Positions 8,061-17,479 of a stretch of DNA of 64,000 bases are shown here, one piece after another. A model generated the notes under the pieces. It was not told the origin of the DNA. It saw only the letters and a program-made list of their open reading frames with translations, and made no database searches. Origin of the DNA: GCA-003244245 sp036266995 (lineage in GTDB: Bacteria > Actinomycetota > Actinomycetes > Mycobacteriales > Pseudonocardiaceae); assembly GCA_036266995.1 (NCBI GenBank), contig DATAWX010000169.1:1-64000 (forward strand), read 5' to 3'. The first letter of the stretch is position 1. Each line of letters begins with the position of its first letter. Both the position numbers and the translations under genes were made by a program.

Positions 8061-8510
8061 ATGTCGGCTATCGAGAGCTGGGGGCAGGCGAACATGGCGG
8101 AGCGCGACCGTTACCTGTCGGTCGATCCCCAGACTCTCGGCCGGCTGCGGATCCTGAGAATCGGTGACGTGGAGCTGCAACTCGACGGGCACCGGCTCGT
8201 GGTCCGAGGAACACCGGTTCACCTGGCGCACAAGGAGTTCGTGATTCTGCGGCAGCTGATGGACAACGCCGGTCGGGTCGTCACTCGGCGCGCGTTGCTG
8301 GACAACGCATGGGGCCCGGATCGAGAGGACGCCCGGAATTACCTGGAAGTGCACATCCGCCGGATTCGTACGAAGATCGAGAGTGATGCGGACACACCGA
8401 CTCGCATTCGGACGGTCCGCGGAGTTGGCTACATTTTCGATCTGGCACCAGGAGACTGGGTTCGCCCAGCCGTTGCCGAATCCTCAACCGGCGTCCCCTC
8501 CCAGCGTTAA
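8061..8510 (+). CDS. Stand-alone OmpR/PhoB-type winged-helix DNA-binding protein
   Basis: 149 residues from ATG 8061. ATG 8094 (MAERDRY) and GTG 8052 are alternatives and none has a clear ribosome site. The protein is essentially one Trans_reg_C domain: LGRLRILRIGDVELQLDG, FVILRQLMDNAGRVVTR, the recognition region YLEVHIRRIRTKIE and the wing RTVRGVGYIF. No receiver domain is present and there is no kinase nearby, so it is probably not controlled by phosphorylation. It is preceded by a leader element of the surface-gene family and could regulate the surface island, which is an inference from position. Confidence 0.75.
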   Translation: MSAIESWGQANMAERDRYLSVDPQTLGRLRILRIGDVELQLDGHRLVVRGTPVHLAHKEFVILRQLMDNAGRVVTRRALLDNAWGPDREDARNYLEVHIRRIRTKIESDADTPTRIRTVRGVGYIFDLAPGDWVRPAVAESSTGVPSQR

Positions 8511-8590
8511 CCTCGGGCCGTGCCGGGCGATGTAACACTGCCGATAAGACGCTACGCCACGAACCTGGGACGGCCGGGTTCTGTTCCGCA

Positions 8591-10510
8591 CTAGCTGGGA
8601 ACAGCGTTGACGGCTGGTTGGTTTCCGACCGCCGAGGAGTTCACCGCGAGCGAGTCGATGCCGTCAACGTTTCCGAGCACAGTCTCGCCGTGGACGTCCG
8701 ACACGTTCTTGCTGGTCTGCGCGATCCACGACAAGATGGAATACGGCTCGATCTGCCGATCATTGGTGAGCAGGTTACCCGTGTTCTCCAGCAGTGGATT
8801 GTTGTTCGAGTCCGTTTGCTTGACGCAGGGGAACTCTGTGGTGTAGGTCGATCTGTCGCCACCAGGCACGTGGAGGATGCTCTCCAGGAAATACTTCCGG
8901 GTCCCCGATCCGAATTGCGGCAACAACGGCTCGAAGGTGTTAGGCGGAAGGGTGGAGTCGCACTGGTAGATCCTCAACAAGGCGGCCACGGGCAGATTCC
9001 TGCTGATGTTACTGGTGTCCAACGTGGCGTAGGTGAGCCCGTCGACCGTGAACGCCACGGTGGTGCTGCTCGCCGCGACGTTAGCGTCGGGGGTATAGCT
9101 CGCTGCGATCGTGTGGGCGCCGACCGGCACCGTGGGGGTGGTCAGCGTGGCCTGGCCAGCGGCGAGCCCGACGGTGCCCAGTGCGTTGCCGTCGCTGGTG
9201 AAGGTCACCGTGCCGGTCGGAGTGCCCGCCGGGGAGGTCACCGTTGCCGTGAATGTCACCGCCTGGCCGGGTAGTGACGGGTTGGTCGACGAGGTGAGCG
9301 TCGTGCTGGATGCGGCGTGCAGCGAGAAGGCGGAGGTGCCTTGCGGGGTGCCGAGCCCGGTGGGGCCGTCGTAGCCCAGGCCGGCGGTGCACAGTGGTGC
9401 GCCGCAGTTGCCGTTGTTGCCGCTGGTCACGTCGTTGAGGGCAGTGGTGTGGGCGTAGGGGTAGCTGTTGGGGGAGTCGGTGGCGCCGGGATTGCCGGCC
9501 AGTGCATACACCGCGGCGATGATCGGGCTGGCCGCGCTGGTGCCGCCGAATACGGCCCAGCCGCTAGCGCCGAAGGTCTGGTAAACCGCGACGCCGGTCT
9601 GCGGGTCGGCCACCGCGGCGACGTCGGCCTCGGCGCGCTTGCCGCAACCGGTGTTGAGCCCGACCTGGAAGGCGGGTTTGGCCACCGACCCCGAGCATCC
9701 CGAGCCGGCGCCGTTCCACACGGTCTCCGACCAGCCGCGGGTGCTGGTGTCGCGGGTCAGGGAGGTGCCGCCGACCGCGGTGACACCCTTGCCGGAGGCG
9801 GGGTAGGAGACCCCGAATCCGTTGTCGCCGGTGCTTGCGGTGATCACCACGCCGGGGTGGTTGAAGTAGAGGCTGTCGTCGCTGTTCTCCGAGCCGTCCT
9901 CCGGGCCGCCGTAGCTGTTGGAGACGAACTTCGCGCCCAGGTTCACCGCAGTGTTGACCGCCGTGCCGAGACTGGTGGTGGTGGGGTTGTTGGCTTCGAG
10001 CAGCAGGATGTGGCAGTTCGGGCAGATCGCGGACACCATGTCGACGTCCAGGGATATCTCGCCGGCCCAGCCGGTGTCCGTCCGCGGCAGCGGGCTGGCC
10101 TGCCCGCTCTGGTTGACCTTGCGGAAGCAGCCGTTGGCGGTGGTGCACGCGGGCAGGGCGTAGGTGGACCGGTAGTTGGCGAGGTCGGCTTCGGCGTGCG
10201 GGTCGTCGAAGGCGTCGATGATCGCGACGGTCATCGCGGCGCTGCCGGTGGTGGTGAGGCCATAGGCGCTGCGCAGATCGGCCGGCCCGAACCCGTTGGG
10301 TAGCGCGTTGGTAGCGAGGTTGGGCACCACGGTGTCGGTCTGGCGGATCGCAAAGCAGACCAGACGCTTGCCGTTGTCCGGACACACCCGGGCGGTGGGA
10401 TGACGGCGAGGCGGGACGGCGGTGGTGGCGGTGGCGGTGGCCGGCTGCCACAGGATGACGATGCCGGCGGCCACCGCGACTGCTACGAACAGGGCGAGGC
10501 CCTTGCGCAT
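8591..10510 (-). CDS. Secreted S53 (sedolisin) protease fused to an Ig-like repeat and a partial PstS-like domain
   Basis: 639 residues from ATG 10510 (MRKGLALFVAVAVAAG signal peptide); the upstream TTG-type extension is unlikely. Residues ~60-395 are an S53 serine-carboxyl peptidase: Glu151 and Asp155 in EISLD, oxyanion Asp229 in ASTGDNG, nucleophile Ser325 in GGTSAASP, and Asp360/Asp381 in the calcium site region. The N-terminal activation prodomain is short or missing. Residues ~400-490 are an Ig-like repeat. From ~492 (YATLDTSNI) to the end the sequence is ~70% identical to residues 145-290 of the PstS-like protein at 4502, ending abruptly. It is a protease with a captured binding-protein half. 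Leader copy 4 lies upstream. Confidence 0.85.
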   Translation of the reverse strand: MRKGLALFVAVAVAAGIVILWQPATATATTAVPPRRHPTARVCPDNGKRLVCFAIRQTDTVVPNLATNALPNGFGPADLRSAYGLTTTGSAAMTVAIIDAFDDPHAEADLANYRSTYALPACTTANGCFRKVNQSGQASPLPRTDTGWAGEISLDVDMVSAICPNCHILLLEANNPTTTSLGTAVNTAVNLGAKFVSNSYGGPEDGSENSDDSLYFNHPGVVITASTGDNGFGVSYPASGKGVTAVGGTSLTRDTSTRGWSETVWNGAGSGCSGSVAKPAFQVGLNTGCGKRAEADVAAVADPQTGVAVYQTFGASGWAVFGGTSAASPIIAAVYALAGNPGATDSPNSYPYAHTTALNDVTSGNNGNCGAPLCTAGLGYDGPTGLGTPQGTSAFSLHAASSTTLTSSTNPSLPGQAVTFTATVTSPAGTPTGTVTFTSDGNALGTVGLAAGQATLTTPTVPVGAHTIAASYTPDANVAASSTTVAFTVDGLTYATLDTSNISRNLPVAALLRIYQCDSTLPPNTFEPLLPQFGSGTRKYFLESILHVPGGDRSTYTTEFPCVKQTDSNNNPLLENTGNLLTNDRQIEPYSILSWIAQTSKNVSDVHGETVLGNVDGIDSLAVNSSAVGNQPAVNAVPS

Positions 10511-10561
10511 CTGTGCTCCGCGAGGTTGTAGGAAGCGCGCCTGGAGGCGGGCCGAAAAAAG

Positions 10562-10662
10562 CAAGTGCCGGCATCAGGGGGCAACGCTGAGCCCCGAAGA
10601 TGAACGGATCAATGCCGGCAGTCGACCAGGGGATTGCGATAAAACTCACAACGGATCGCTAA
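10562..10662 (-). promoter_or_regulatory. Leader-type repeat element, copy 4
   Basis: Read on the minus strand: GATCCGTTGTGAG, TATCGCAATCCCC, TGGTCGACTG, then GCCGGCAT pairing perfectly with ATGCCGGC across CCGTTCATCTTCGGGG. It ends ~50 nt upstream of the protease start codon. The helix sequence is different from the other copies but the position is the same. Confidence 0.65.
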
Positions 10663-10750
10663 TTGCATGCGCGCCGCCCCGTAGTAATACTTCACCACCG
10701 GAGTCGCTTACCATGGCCGCGAGGGGGCCAACCAAGATCAAGGAGTAGTC

Positions 10751-11311
10751 GTGTCCTTAGCACGTCACCGTGTCGGTGTTGTTGGCCTGTTGGCGCTCGG
10801 CCTGGCGCTGGGTGGATGCGGTTCTGCCGACATCAAAGCGAAGCCGGCCGTCCCGCAGGGTGCTGACCCGGTGGCCTGGGTGGGCTCATTTTGCGGGGGC
10901 CTCGGTAATGTGATCGCTGGAGAGTCCGCGATCCCGAAGTCGCCGCCGAACCCGCAGGCTCAGAAGGACGGGCTGCTCAAGTTCGCTGATGTCACCCAGC
11001 AGGCGTTTTCCGATACGGCACATAAACTCACCCAGCTCGGCCAGCCGGGTATCACCGACGGCCAAAAGGTTCAGGACACCGCGGTCGGATTTTTCACCAC
11101 CGCAGCCGCAACGGTCGGAAACCAGCGCGCGAAGCTTGCGGCGTTGGATGCGAAAGACCCGAACTTCGTCCAGAAGGCCAACAGCCTCGCTGTCCCCGAT
11201 CTCGGCCCGGACGCCACCCAGATTCAGGGGCTGACCAGTAACAAGGACCTGGCGCCCGCGTTTGGCAAGGCACCGGAGTGCCTGCGACTGGGCGCTACTG
11301 CGACACACTGA
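10751..11311 (+). CDS. Small lipoprotein of unknown function
   Basis: 186 residues, GTG start after CAAGGAGTAGTC. Signal peptide with lipobox ALGGC (Cys23), so probably lipidated and held on the outer face of the membrane. The mature part is helical by composition (QQAFSDTAHKLTQL, FFTTAAATVGNQRAKLAAL) with two further cysteines. This resembles small actinobacterial lipoproteins of ~180 residues without known function. It is followed convergently by the GT2 gene. Not recognised beyond that. Confidence 0.7.
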   Translation: MSLARHRVGVVGLLALGLALGGCGSADIKAKPAVPQGADPVAWVGSFCGGLGNVIAGESAIPKSPPNPQAQKDGLLKFADVTQQAFSDTAHKLTQLGQPGITDGQKVQDTAVGFFTTAAATVGNQRAKLAALDAKDPNFVQKANSLAVPDLGPDATQIQGLTSNKDLAPAFGKAPECLRLGATATH

Positions 11312-11342
11312 TAGACGCGGGGTAGCTCGCCCTGCCATCCGT

Positions 11343-12575
11343 TCAGACTGTGCGGAACACCCAGCGGCGCAGCAGCAAGAACCGCAGCAACGTGGCGACG
11401 GCGTTGGCAGCGACGAGCAACGCGAGCTCCACCGAGGGCGGCGGCGCGCTGTGCAGGGAATGGGCCACGGCCAGCGTGCCACTGGTCAGGCCCAGGGCGA
11501 GCCCGAAGACGATCAGGCCCTGAAGCTGCTGGCGCGTCGCCCGCTGCCGTCCCACGACCCCGAAGGTGAACCGTCGGTTCAGTGCCGTGTTCGCGATCGC
11601 GGTGCTCAGCAGGGCCGCCACGTTGGCGCCCTGCGCGCCCAGTGGGTGGTGCAGCAGCACGAAGAGGAGCAGGTAGGCCAGGGTGCTGAACACCCCGACG
11701 ACGCCGAAGCGCACCAACTGACGGGTCAGCCCGGCCGGCACGCCCGGCGTCGCCGGTTCCAGGGGGGCCCGGCCCAGTTGGGCACGCAGATCGTGCACGG
11801 GCAGTTTGCCGGCGGCGAGCGCGCGGGCCAGCCGGACGATCCCGCGCATGTCCGCCTTCGCGGTGTTGACGATGTGCACGCGACTGTCCGGATCGTCGAT
11901 CCAGTCGACCGGAACCTCGTGGATGCGCAGCCCGCTGCGCTCGGCGAGGACGAGGAGTTCGGTGTCGAAGAACCACGCGTTGTCCTCGACGAGCGGCAGC
12001 AAGTGCGTCGCGACCTCGCGCCGGATGGCTTTGAACCCGCACTGCGCGTCGGAGAAGCGGGTGGACAGGGTGTGCCGGAGCATCAGGTTGTAGCTGCGGG
12101 AGATGAACTCCCGCTTCGCGCCGCGGATGACGCGCGACCCTCGGTGCAGCCGGGTTCCGATGGCGAGGTCGGAGTGCCCCGAGACCAGCGGCGCGATCAG
12201 TGGCAGCAGCGCCGCGAGGTCGGTCGACAGGTCGACGTCCATGTAGGCCAGGACAGCTGCGTCCGACGCCGACCAGACCGCACGCAGCGCGCGTCCACGG
12301 CCCTTCTCCGGCATATGCACCACCCGTACCGACGAGAACTCCGCGGCCAGCCGCTTGGCGACCTCAAGAGTGGTGTCGGTGCTCGCGTTGTCGGCGACGG
12401 TGATCTGGAACGGATAGGGGACTCCTGCGGTCAGGTGCGCATGCAGACGTCGCACGCACGGCTCAAGGTCGATTTCCTCGTTGTACACCGGAATGACAAT
12501 ATCGACAACAGGCGAGAGCGCAGGTGGCTGCGAAGCACTGGACGTGCTGGCCGGAGCAAGGTTTCCGGAGGTCAC
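11343..12575 (-). CDS. Dpm1-like GT2 glycosyltransferase with GtrA domain, copy 1
   Basis: 410 residues from GTG 12575; a GTG at 12638 would add 21. I prefer 12575 because both copies are alike from there and diverge upstream. Residues ~25-240 form a GT2 polyprenyl-phosphate hexose synthase domain: VDIVIPVYNEE, DNASTD, AYMDVDLSTD (metal-binding DxD), GTR, CGFKA. The C-terminal third is a four-helix GtrA membrane domain. It probably makes polyprenyl-phosphate mannose (or another hexose) on the cytoplasmic face for PMT and GT-C enzymes. It is divergent from the PMT gene, so the two share a promoter region. The copy at 19289 is very close. Confidence 0.85.
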   Translation of the reverse strand: MTSGNLAPASTSSASQPPALSPVVDIVIPVYNEEIDLEPCVRRLHAHLTAGVPYPFQITVADNASTDTTLEVAKRLAAEFSSVRVVHMPEKGRGRALRAVWSASDAAVLAYMDVDLSTDLAALLPLIAPLVSGHSDLAIGTRLHRGSRVIRGAKREFISRSYNLMLRHTLSTRFSDAQCGFKAIRREVATHLLPLVEDNAWFFDTELLVLAERSGLRIHEVPVDWIDDPDSRVHIVNTAKADMRGIVRLARALAAGKLPVHDLRAQLGRAPLEPATPGVPAGLTRQLVRFGVVGVFSTLAYLLLFVLLHHPLGAQGANVAALLSTAIANTALNRRFTFGVVGRQRATRQQLQGLIVFGLALGLTSGTLAVAHSLHSAPPPSVELALLVAANAVATLLRFLLLRRWVFRTV

Positions 12576-12850
12576 GATCGAACAGTAAAGGATAATGTCA
12601 ATGCCACTATCCGTCGCTCTGCGTGGGTTGTTCGTCACCGGCTTGAAAAGTTGCAGGTGAAACGCCGAGTCGTGATCTTAACGGTGCCGGAGTTTTCTTT
12701 AGCGTTGATCGTGCCTAAACCGTACTTCATTGCCGTGCCTGTGCGCCGTAAATCGCTGTTTCCTTGTTGTTCAGGTCCATCTTGCAGAGTTCCTTGTGCG
12801 AGGTGGCCTACGCAGGCCCGCCTCCCGAGCCGCACGGAATGGAGTGTCGC

Positions 12851-14350
12851 GTGGCAGGTTCGGTCCGATCCCGGCTCCTCGACCGCTCGACCACGCGCGT
12901 AGGCGCTGCCGGTCAGAAGGTGAAGGCCGTCGGTAAACCACCCTCGAAGGCGGATGCTCCGCAGGGCGTCCGGGCGGCCTGGCGCCGGCTGAATGTGCCC
13001 CCGGAGCTCGTCTGGCTCACCTTTCTCGCGGCGGCCACCCGCCTGGCGGCGATCACTCACCCGCGCGCGATCGTCTTCGACGAGGTGTACTTCCGGCAGT
13101 ATGCGCTGGGCTATTTGAACGGCTCATACTTCTTCGACCTCCACCCGCCGCTGGGCAAGCTGCTGCTGGCCGGCTGGGCGAAGCTGTTCGGAGTCACTGC
13201 CACGGCGCAGTCCACCGACCCCGCAGTGGCCCTGCGCGTGCTGCCCGCGCTGGCGGGTACGGCGCTCGTCGCGGTGTTCTACCTGCTGCTCCGCGAGCTG
13301 ACCGCCAGCCGGAAGGTAGCGACGTTCGGGGCGGCGCTGCTGCTGCTGGACAACGCGATCCTGGTCGAGTCCCGGCTCATCCTCGTCGACAGCATGCTGC
13401 TGCTGTTCGGCATCGGCGCCCTCACCTGCTACCTCGCGTCCCGGCACCGCACCGGACGGGCGCACTGGATCCTGCTGACCTGCAGCGCTGTCCTGGCCGG
13501 CATGGCTGTCAGCACAAAACTGACTGGCGTGTCGGCGCTCGGCCTGATCGGGCTTGTGTGGTTCGCCCAGACAGTGCGCGGTCGGATCAGCTGGCGGCTC
13601 GCGCTGCCCCAGGCGGCCGTCTTGATCCTCGTCCCGGCCGTGGTCTACGTCAGTGTCTTCGCCATCCATTTCCAGCTGCTCCCGCACAGCGGCCCGGGCG
13701 ACGCGTTCATGTCCCAGCAATTCCAATCCACGCTGGTCGGCAATGCCCACTACGACCCTGCTGCGCGGATGTCCTTCATTGACAAGTTCATCGAGCTCAA
13801 CAAGGCGATGCACAGCTACGAACTGTCCCTCGACAACAGCCACCACCCGTACAGCTCCAGCTGGCTGAGCTGGCCGTTCCTGAAACGCCCGGTGTACTAC
13901 TGGACCGGCCCGAAGGAGTACATCTACCTTCAGGGCAACCCGGTCGTCTGGTGGGGCTTACTGGTGGGCGCGGTCGTGGTCGCCGTAGGCTGGATGCGCC
14001 GTCCGGAGCTATTCGAACGGTATCGCGGAGTGATGGCCCTGCTCGGCGTCGCGTGGGCCGCCAATTTCGTGCCGTTCGCCACCATCGTGCGGCCGATGTT
14101 CCTCTACCACTACTTCTTCGCTTTCCTTTTCAGCATCGCCGCGGTCAGCATCGGGCTGGGGCTACGGGCGGGCTGGATGACCGACGGCGACGCGTTGTGG
14201 CGGTTCCCTTCGCAGCGTTCGGCGGCCCTCTACTGGGGCATCCTCGCGGTCGCGCTGGCTGGGTTTCTGTTCTTCGCCCCGATCTCCTACGGGCTTCCAC
14301 TCAGTGACGGCGGTCTGTCCGCCCGCATCTGGCTGGATTCATGGCGCTGA
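12851..14350 (+). CDS. PMT-family protein O-mannosyltransferase (GT39)
   Basis: 499 residues from GTG 12851, which has GGAG six bases upstream; in-frame upstream codons lie in the divergent promoter region. It is a multi-pass membrane protein with PMT signatures: FDEVYF (acidic first loop), FFDLHPPLGKLL, the ESRLILVDS region, and a large outer loop with YSSSWLSWPFLKRPVYYW. Members transfer mannose from polyprenyl-phosphate-mannose to Ser/Thr of Sec-exported proteins. It overlaps the next GT-C gene by 10 nt (coupled translation). Its donor is likely made by the adjacent GT2 enzyme. A scar of a second copy is at 20690-21060. Confidence 0.85.
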   Translation: MAGSVRSRLLDRSTTRVGAAGQKVKAVGKPPSKADAPQGVRAAWRRLNVPPELVWLTFLAAATRLAAITHPRAIVFDEVYFRQYALGYLNGSYFFDLHPPLGKLLLAGWAKLFGVTATAQSTDPAVALRVLPALAGTALVAVFYLLLRELTASRKVATFGAALLLLDNAILVESRLILVDSMLLLFGIGALTCYLASRHRTGRAHWILLTCSAVLAGMAVSTKLTGVSALGLIGLVWFAQTVRGRISWRLALPQAAVLILVPAVVYVSVFAIHFQLLPHSGPGDAFMSQQFQSTLVGNAHYDPAARMSFIDKFIELNKAMHSYELSLDNSHHPYSSSWLSWPFLKRPVYYWTGPKEYIYLQGNPVVWWGLLVGAVVVAVGWMRRPELFERYRGVMALLGVAWAANFVPFATIVRPMFLYHYFFAFLFSIAAVSIGLGLRAGWMTDGDALWRFPSQRSAALYWGILAVALAGFLFFAPISYGLPLSDGGLSARIWLDSWR

Positions 14351-16230
14351 TCCTCTTCGTCTCCGCCCTGCTGCTCGGCGCGGCCGTAGTCTGGTGGCTC
14401 AAGCTGCCGCTCTATCCGTTCGAGGCCGCGGCGCTCACCGTGGTGATCGGCCTCTTCGGCTGGACCTGGCTGGCATTCCTCACCGCGCTCGTGCTGCCGT
14501 ATCACTTCGCGGTCCCGCTCACGATCGGCCTGGCCGCCGGCGCCTGCGTCGTGTTGTGGAACCGACGTCGGCTGCAATGGCGCCCGCTCGAGGGCGGGCG
14601 GACCGGCTGGATCGTCTGGGGCGTCACCAGCCTGGCGACCGCAGCGCTGCTCGGACCACTGTTCTGGACGCACAGCCTCGAGACGGATTCGACGGGGGTG
14701 TACTCCGCCGGGTCCACCTGGGCCGACTTCGGGCTGCACGCGGCCATCATCAGCCACCTAGCCGTGTTCGACCGGATGCCGATGGACCTGCCGGTCGCGA
14801 GCGGGGCGCACCTGACCTACCCGTATCTCGTCGACCTCCTGTCGGCCCTGTATCTCCGCGACGGTTGGAGCCTGCACCTCAGCCTTTTCCTGCCCGGCGT
14901 CCTGCTCGCGCTGGCCATCTGCCAGCTCCTGCTGTCGTTCAGCCTGCGGCTGTTCGGCCATATCGGAGCCGCCGTCACCGGCCTCGTGCTATTTCTGGCG
15001 GTCGGTTCGGCCGCCGGGCTGCACCTCGCCTACGACGACTGGCAGCACAGCGGCCGGAGCCTACTGGCATTCCTCTCCGACCTCCCGCGTGACTACACCG
15101 TGCTCAGCAACGAGAACGGCAACGTCACCAACCTCGTCGCGAATGCCCTGCTGCCGCAGCGCTCCATGCTGTTCGGTCTCGGTGTCGCGCTCGCAGTGCT
15201 GATCCTGCTCCACACGGCCCGGCACACCGGCGACCGGCGGTACCTGCTCGTCGGCGGCGTACTGGTCGGTCTGCTGCCGACGGCCCATCCGCATTCGTTT
15301 CTCGTGTGTGGGGCCGTGCTCGGCGCCCTCACCGTGGAGGCCGCCTTGCGTCTGCGTCGGCCGCCGTGGGGTCATCTGGCGTCGGCCTGTATCGCCCTCG
15401 CACTGGCCGCGCCGCAGCTGGCGTGGCAACAGTTGGCCAACGGCGGCGGCACCGGGGGGCGGTTGCGACTCGGCTGGATGCAGAGCCCGGGCGAGTCGAT
15501 CTGGGGCTTCTGGTGGACCAACTTCGGGCTGATGGGCATCTTCTTCGTGGTCTTGCCGTTCTTGCTGCTCCGCCGGGAATGGCGACACTATCTCGTGTGG
15601 TACCTGCCTTTTTTGGCGATCCTCATCGTCACCCAGGTGTACGCGTTCCAGCCGTTCGAGTACGACAATCTCAAGCTGATCTACTACGTTTACCTTATGG
15701 CCGGCCTGTTCGCCGGTTTCCTCGCCGTCCAGGTGTACCGGGCCAGCCGCTGGAACCTTGCGTTACTGCTGGCGGCCGGGCTCGTCGTGGCAATACCGGG
15801 CCTGCTGTCCGTCATCCACGAATTCCAGATGCGCTACCAGTTCGCCGACAGCTCCGACGTGGCGCTCGCCAGTTGGGTCCGCAGCAACACCCGGCCGGAC
15901 GCCGTGTTCATCGGCGCCGCGCGGCCCACCCAGCCGATCGCGACACTGGGCGGCCGGTCGATCGTCCTGGGTTATCAGGGCTGGCTTTTCAACTTCAACT
16001 TGCCTTACGACCAGCGGGAGGCCGCGGTCCGCGCGGCACTCGCAGGGCGTATCGATGACCCGGTACTGCGCAGTTTTCATCCCGATTATCTCGCCGTCGG
16101 GGCCAATGAGGACAAGTCCTGGACGATCGACCGGACCGCGCTCGCGCGCCTGCCGGTCGCCTACGGGAACGCGGAGTGGACAGTCTACCGGCTGGCCGGT
16201 GCCGGCCTCCGTCCTCCACAGAGACCGTGA
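14341..16230 (+). CDS. Multi-pass GT-C-fold-like membrane protein
   Basis: 629 residues, ATG overlapping the PMT stop by 10 nt. About 12-13 hydrophobic segments, a soluble C-terminal part from ~510 with ALASWVRSNTRPDAVFIG, and acidic loop residues (ETDSTGVYSAGSTWADFGLHAAI, with the acidic/His pattern of GT-C enzymes). It resembles large actinobacterial membrane proteins with GT-C folds that use polyprenyl-linked sugars; the acceptor is unknown. The 727-residue protein at 21919 has the same architecture (WGDTALHIGIARSF, AISWIEHHTSRNSVFL). It is probably co-transcribed with PMT. Confidence 0.7.
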   Translation: MALILFVSALLLGAAVVWWLKLPLYPFEAAALTVVIGLFGWTWLAFLTALVLPYHFAVPLTIGLAAGACVVLWNRRRLQWRPLEGGRTGWIVWGVTSLATAALLGPLFWTHSLETDSTGVYSAGSTWADFGLHAAIISHLAVFDRMPMDLPVASGAHLTYPYLVDLLSALYLRDGWSLHLSLFLPGVLLALAICQLLLSFSLRLFGHIGAAVTGLVLFLAVGSAAGLHLAYDDWQHSGRSLLAFLSDLPRDYTVLSNENGNVTNLVANALLPQRSMLFGLGVALAVLILLHTARHTGDRRYLLVGGVLVGLLPTAHPHSFLVCGAVLGALTVEAALRLRRPPWGHLASACIALALAAPQLAWQQLANGGGTGGRLRLGWMQSPGESIWGFWWTNFGLMGIFFVVLPFLLLRREWRHYLVWYLPFLAILIVTQVYAFQPFEYDNLKLIYYVYLMAGLFAGFLAVQVYRASRWNLALLLAAGLVVAIPGLLSVIHEFQMRYQFADSSDVALASWVRSNTRPDAVFIGAARPTQPIATLGGRSIVLGYQGWLFNFNLPYDQREAAVRAALAGRIDDPVLRSFHPDYLAVGANEDKSWTIDRTALARLPVAYGNAEWTVYRLAGAGLRPPQRP

Positions 16231-16461
16231 TGCAGCGGAACAGCAACCCGAGGTAGTGGCGGTTGTTCGACTGCCATACCTCCGGTGGCGGTGCGTCGTA
16301 GCGGGCGTTGTACGTCCATCGGAACATCATCAGCATGGTGGGTGACGAAGCCCGCCACTGCAGCACAGTTCAGGGCACGCCGTCGAAGCTGGAACGCGTC
16401 GCGAGTAGGAGGTCATGCGGCAAGGTCAGGTGCAGGCCGAGATCAGGCGGAATCCCCCGGC
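16231..16461. other. Intergenic region, possible coding remnant
   Basis: Between the GT-C gene and the convergent membrane-anchored protein gene. On the minus strand 16366-16250 reads as a protein-like stretch (MLMMFRWTYNARYDAPPPEV), but it has no ribosome site, runs into the antisense of the GT-C gene and matches nothing I recognise. It may be a gene fragment. Confidence 0.35.
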
Positions 16462-17379
16462 TCAGTCGGCACGGTTCGATGATCGATCAGGTTCCGAATT
16501 GATCCCCCGGTCCCGGTCTACGCCGGCGTGGGAGTTGCCGTGAGGCTCGATGGCGCCCGCCTGGTCGGACCCGGCGTCGGATCTGGGCTCCCTCTCGGCC
16601 TCGGGCGTGGACTCCGTGTCACCGCGCAGAATGAGGTACGCGGCACCGCCTATGCCAGCCATAATCAGGATGCCCACAAACACCCAGATGGCCTTGCTCA
16701 GGCCCTGCGTGGAGGTGCTCCCAGCCGCGGTCGTCGGTTTCGCCGGCGCCGCCGCGGCGGTCGCGAAATCGGCTACCGTGGCGTTTCTCGGGATACCACT
16801 GACCTTGGTCACGGTCACCGCGTCGAAATCCGCCGTACCAACGTTGAGCTGACCGAAGTGGCCGAGCCCCATGGTCAGGTCGATGGTGGTCTGCGGACCG
16901 ACCTTGATGTAGAGGTCCAGCGGCCGCCATTGAGTGTCGGTGCGTACCGAATCGGTGACGGTGTACTGGTCGTACACCCCGAGCACAGCCGCCATATTCG
17001 CGTTCGCGCCGCTTGCCTTGACCATCGCATGAAACTGATAACTCGTGTTCGGGGTTACCCGCACCGGCACCATCACCCGAGCGTGGTTGGACTTGCGGGA
17101 GACGATCTGCAGGAAGTGCGTGCCGTCGGCCGCCGCACCGCTGACGATCGTGGCTGTCGAGTTCCCCGGCGTCCACTCGACGAACTTCCAACCCACGGGC
17201 AGGCCGGAACCCGATTCAAACGATTCCGTCATCACCGGAGTCATTGGAGAGGGCGTTGGAGGGTCGGCGAGCCCGCTCGCGGTGCCGAGTCCGATGGACG
17301 CCAGCCACCCTGTGATGACAGCGAGCAGAACGGTCACCGTTCGTTTCGCCCCGGTACGCGGCCCAGCAGCCGTGGCCAT
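16462..17379 (-). CDS. Exported carbohydrate-module-like protein with C-terminal membrane anchor
   Basis: 305 residues from ATG 17379, six bases after GGGAGG. N-terminal signal (VTVLLAVITGWLASIGLGTASG), then a ~150-residue beta-sandwich-like domain (ESFESGSGLPVGWKFVEW, NTSYQFHAMVKASG, DFDAVTVTKV), a pattern common in carbohydrate-binding or jelly-roll modules. An Ala/Pro/Thr linker, one transmembrane helix (IWVFVGILIMAGIGGAAYLIL) and a charged ~60-residue cytoplasmic tail follow. It lies among glycosyltransferase genes, so a cell-envelope glycan role is plausible but unproved. An inverted repeat lies in its 5' leader (17401-17447). Confidence 0.65.
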   Translation of the reverse strand: MATAAGPRTGAKRTVTVLLAVITGWLASIGLGTASGLADPPTPSPMTPVMTESFESGSGLPVGWKFVEWTPGNSTATIVSGAAADGTHFLQIVSRKSNHARVMVPVRVTPNTSYQFHAMVKASGANANMAAVLGVYDQYTVTDSVRTDTQWRPLDLYIKVGPQTTIDLTMGLGHFGQLNVGTADFDAVTVTKVSGIPRNATVADFATAAAAPAKPTTAAGSTSTQGLSKAIWVFVGILIMAGIGGAAYLILRGDTESTPEAEREPRSDAGSDQAGAIEPHGNSHAGVDRDRGINSEPDRSSNRAD

Positions 17380-17400
17380 TCGCAACCTCCCGGCGACGGA

Positions 17401-17447
17401 GCAGGCCTCGCTGCACCGCAGCTAAGAGGCATCGAACCGAGGCCTGC
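17401..17447 (-). promoter_or_regulatory. 10-bp inverted repeat in the leader of the anchored protein gene
   Basis: GCAGGCCTCG and CGAGGCCTGC are perfect complements separated by 27 nt, 20 nt upstream of the minus-strand start at 17379. It could be a leader hairpin or an operator. Confidence 0.45.
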
Positions 17448-17479
17448 GCCCGACATACATGAGTAAGACGCTCATCTGA

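Noticed and set aside
9317..10303. 328-codon plus-strand ORF
   Set aside because: Antisense to the S53 protease; Gly/Val/Ala-rich shadow.
11262..12902. 546-codon plus-strand ORF
   Set aside because: It is the antisense shadow of the GT2/GtrA gene, with Arg/Gly/Gln-rich composition and no domain or ribosome site; long antisense frames are normal at this G+C.
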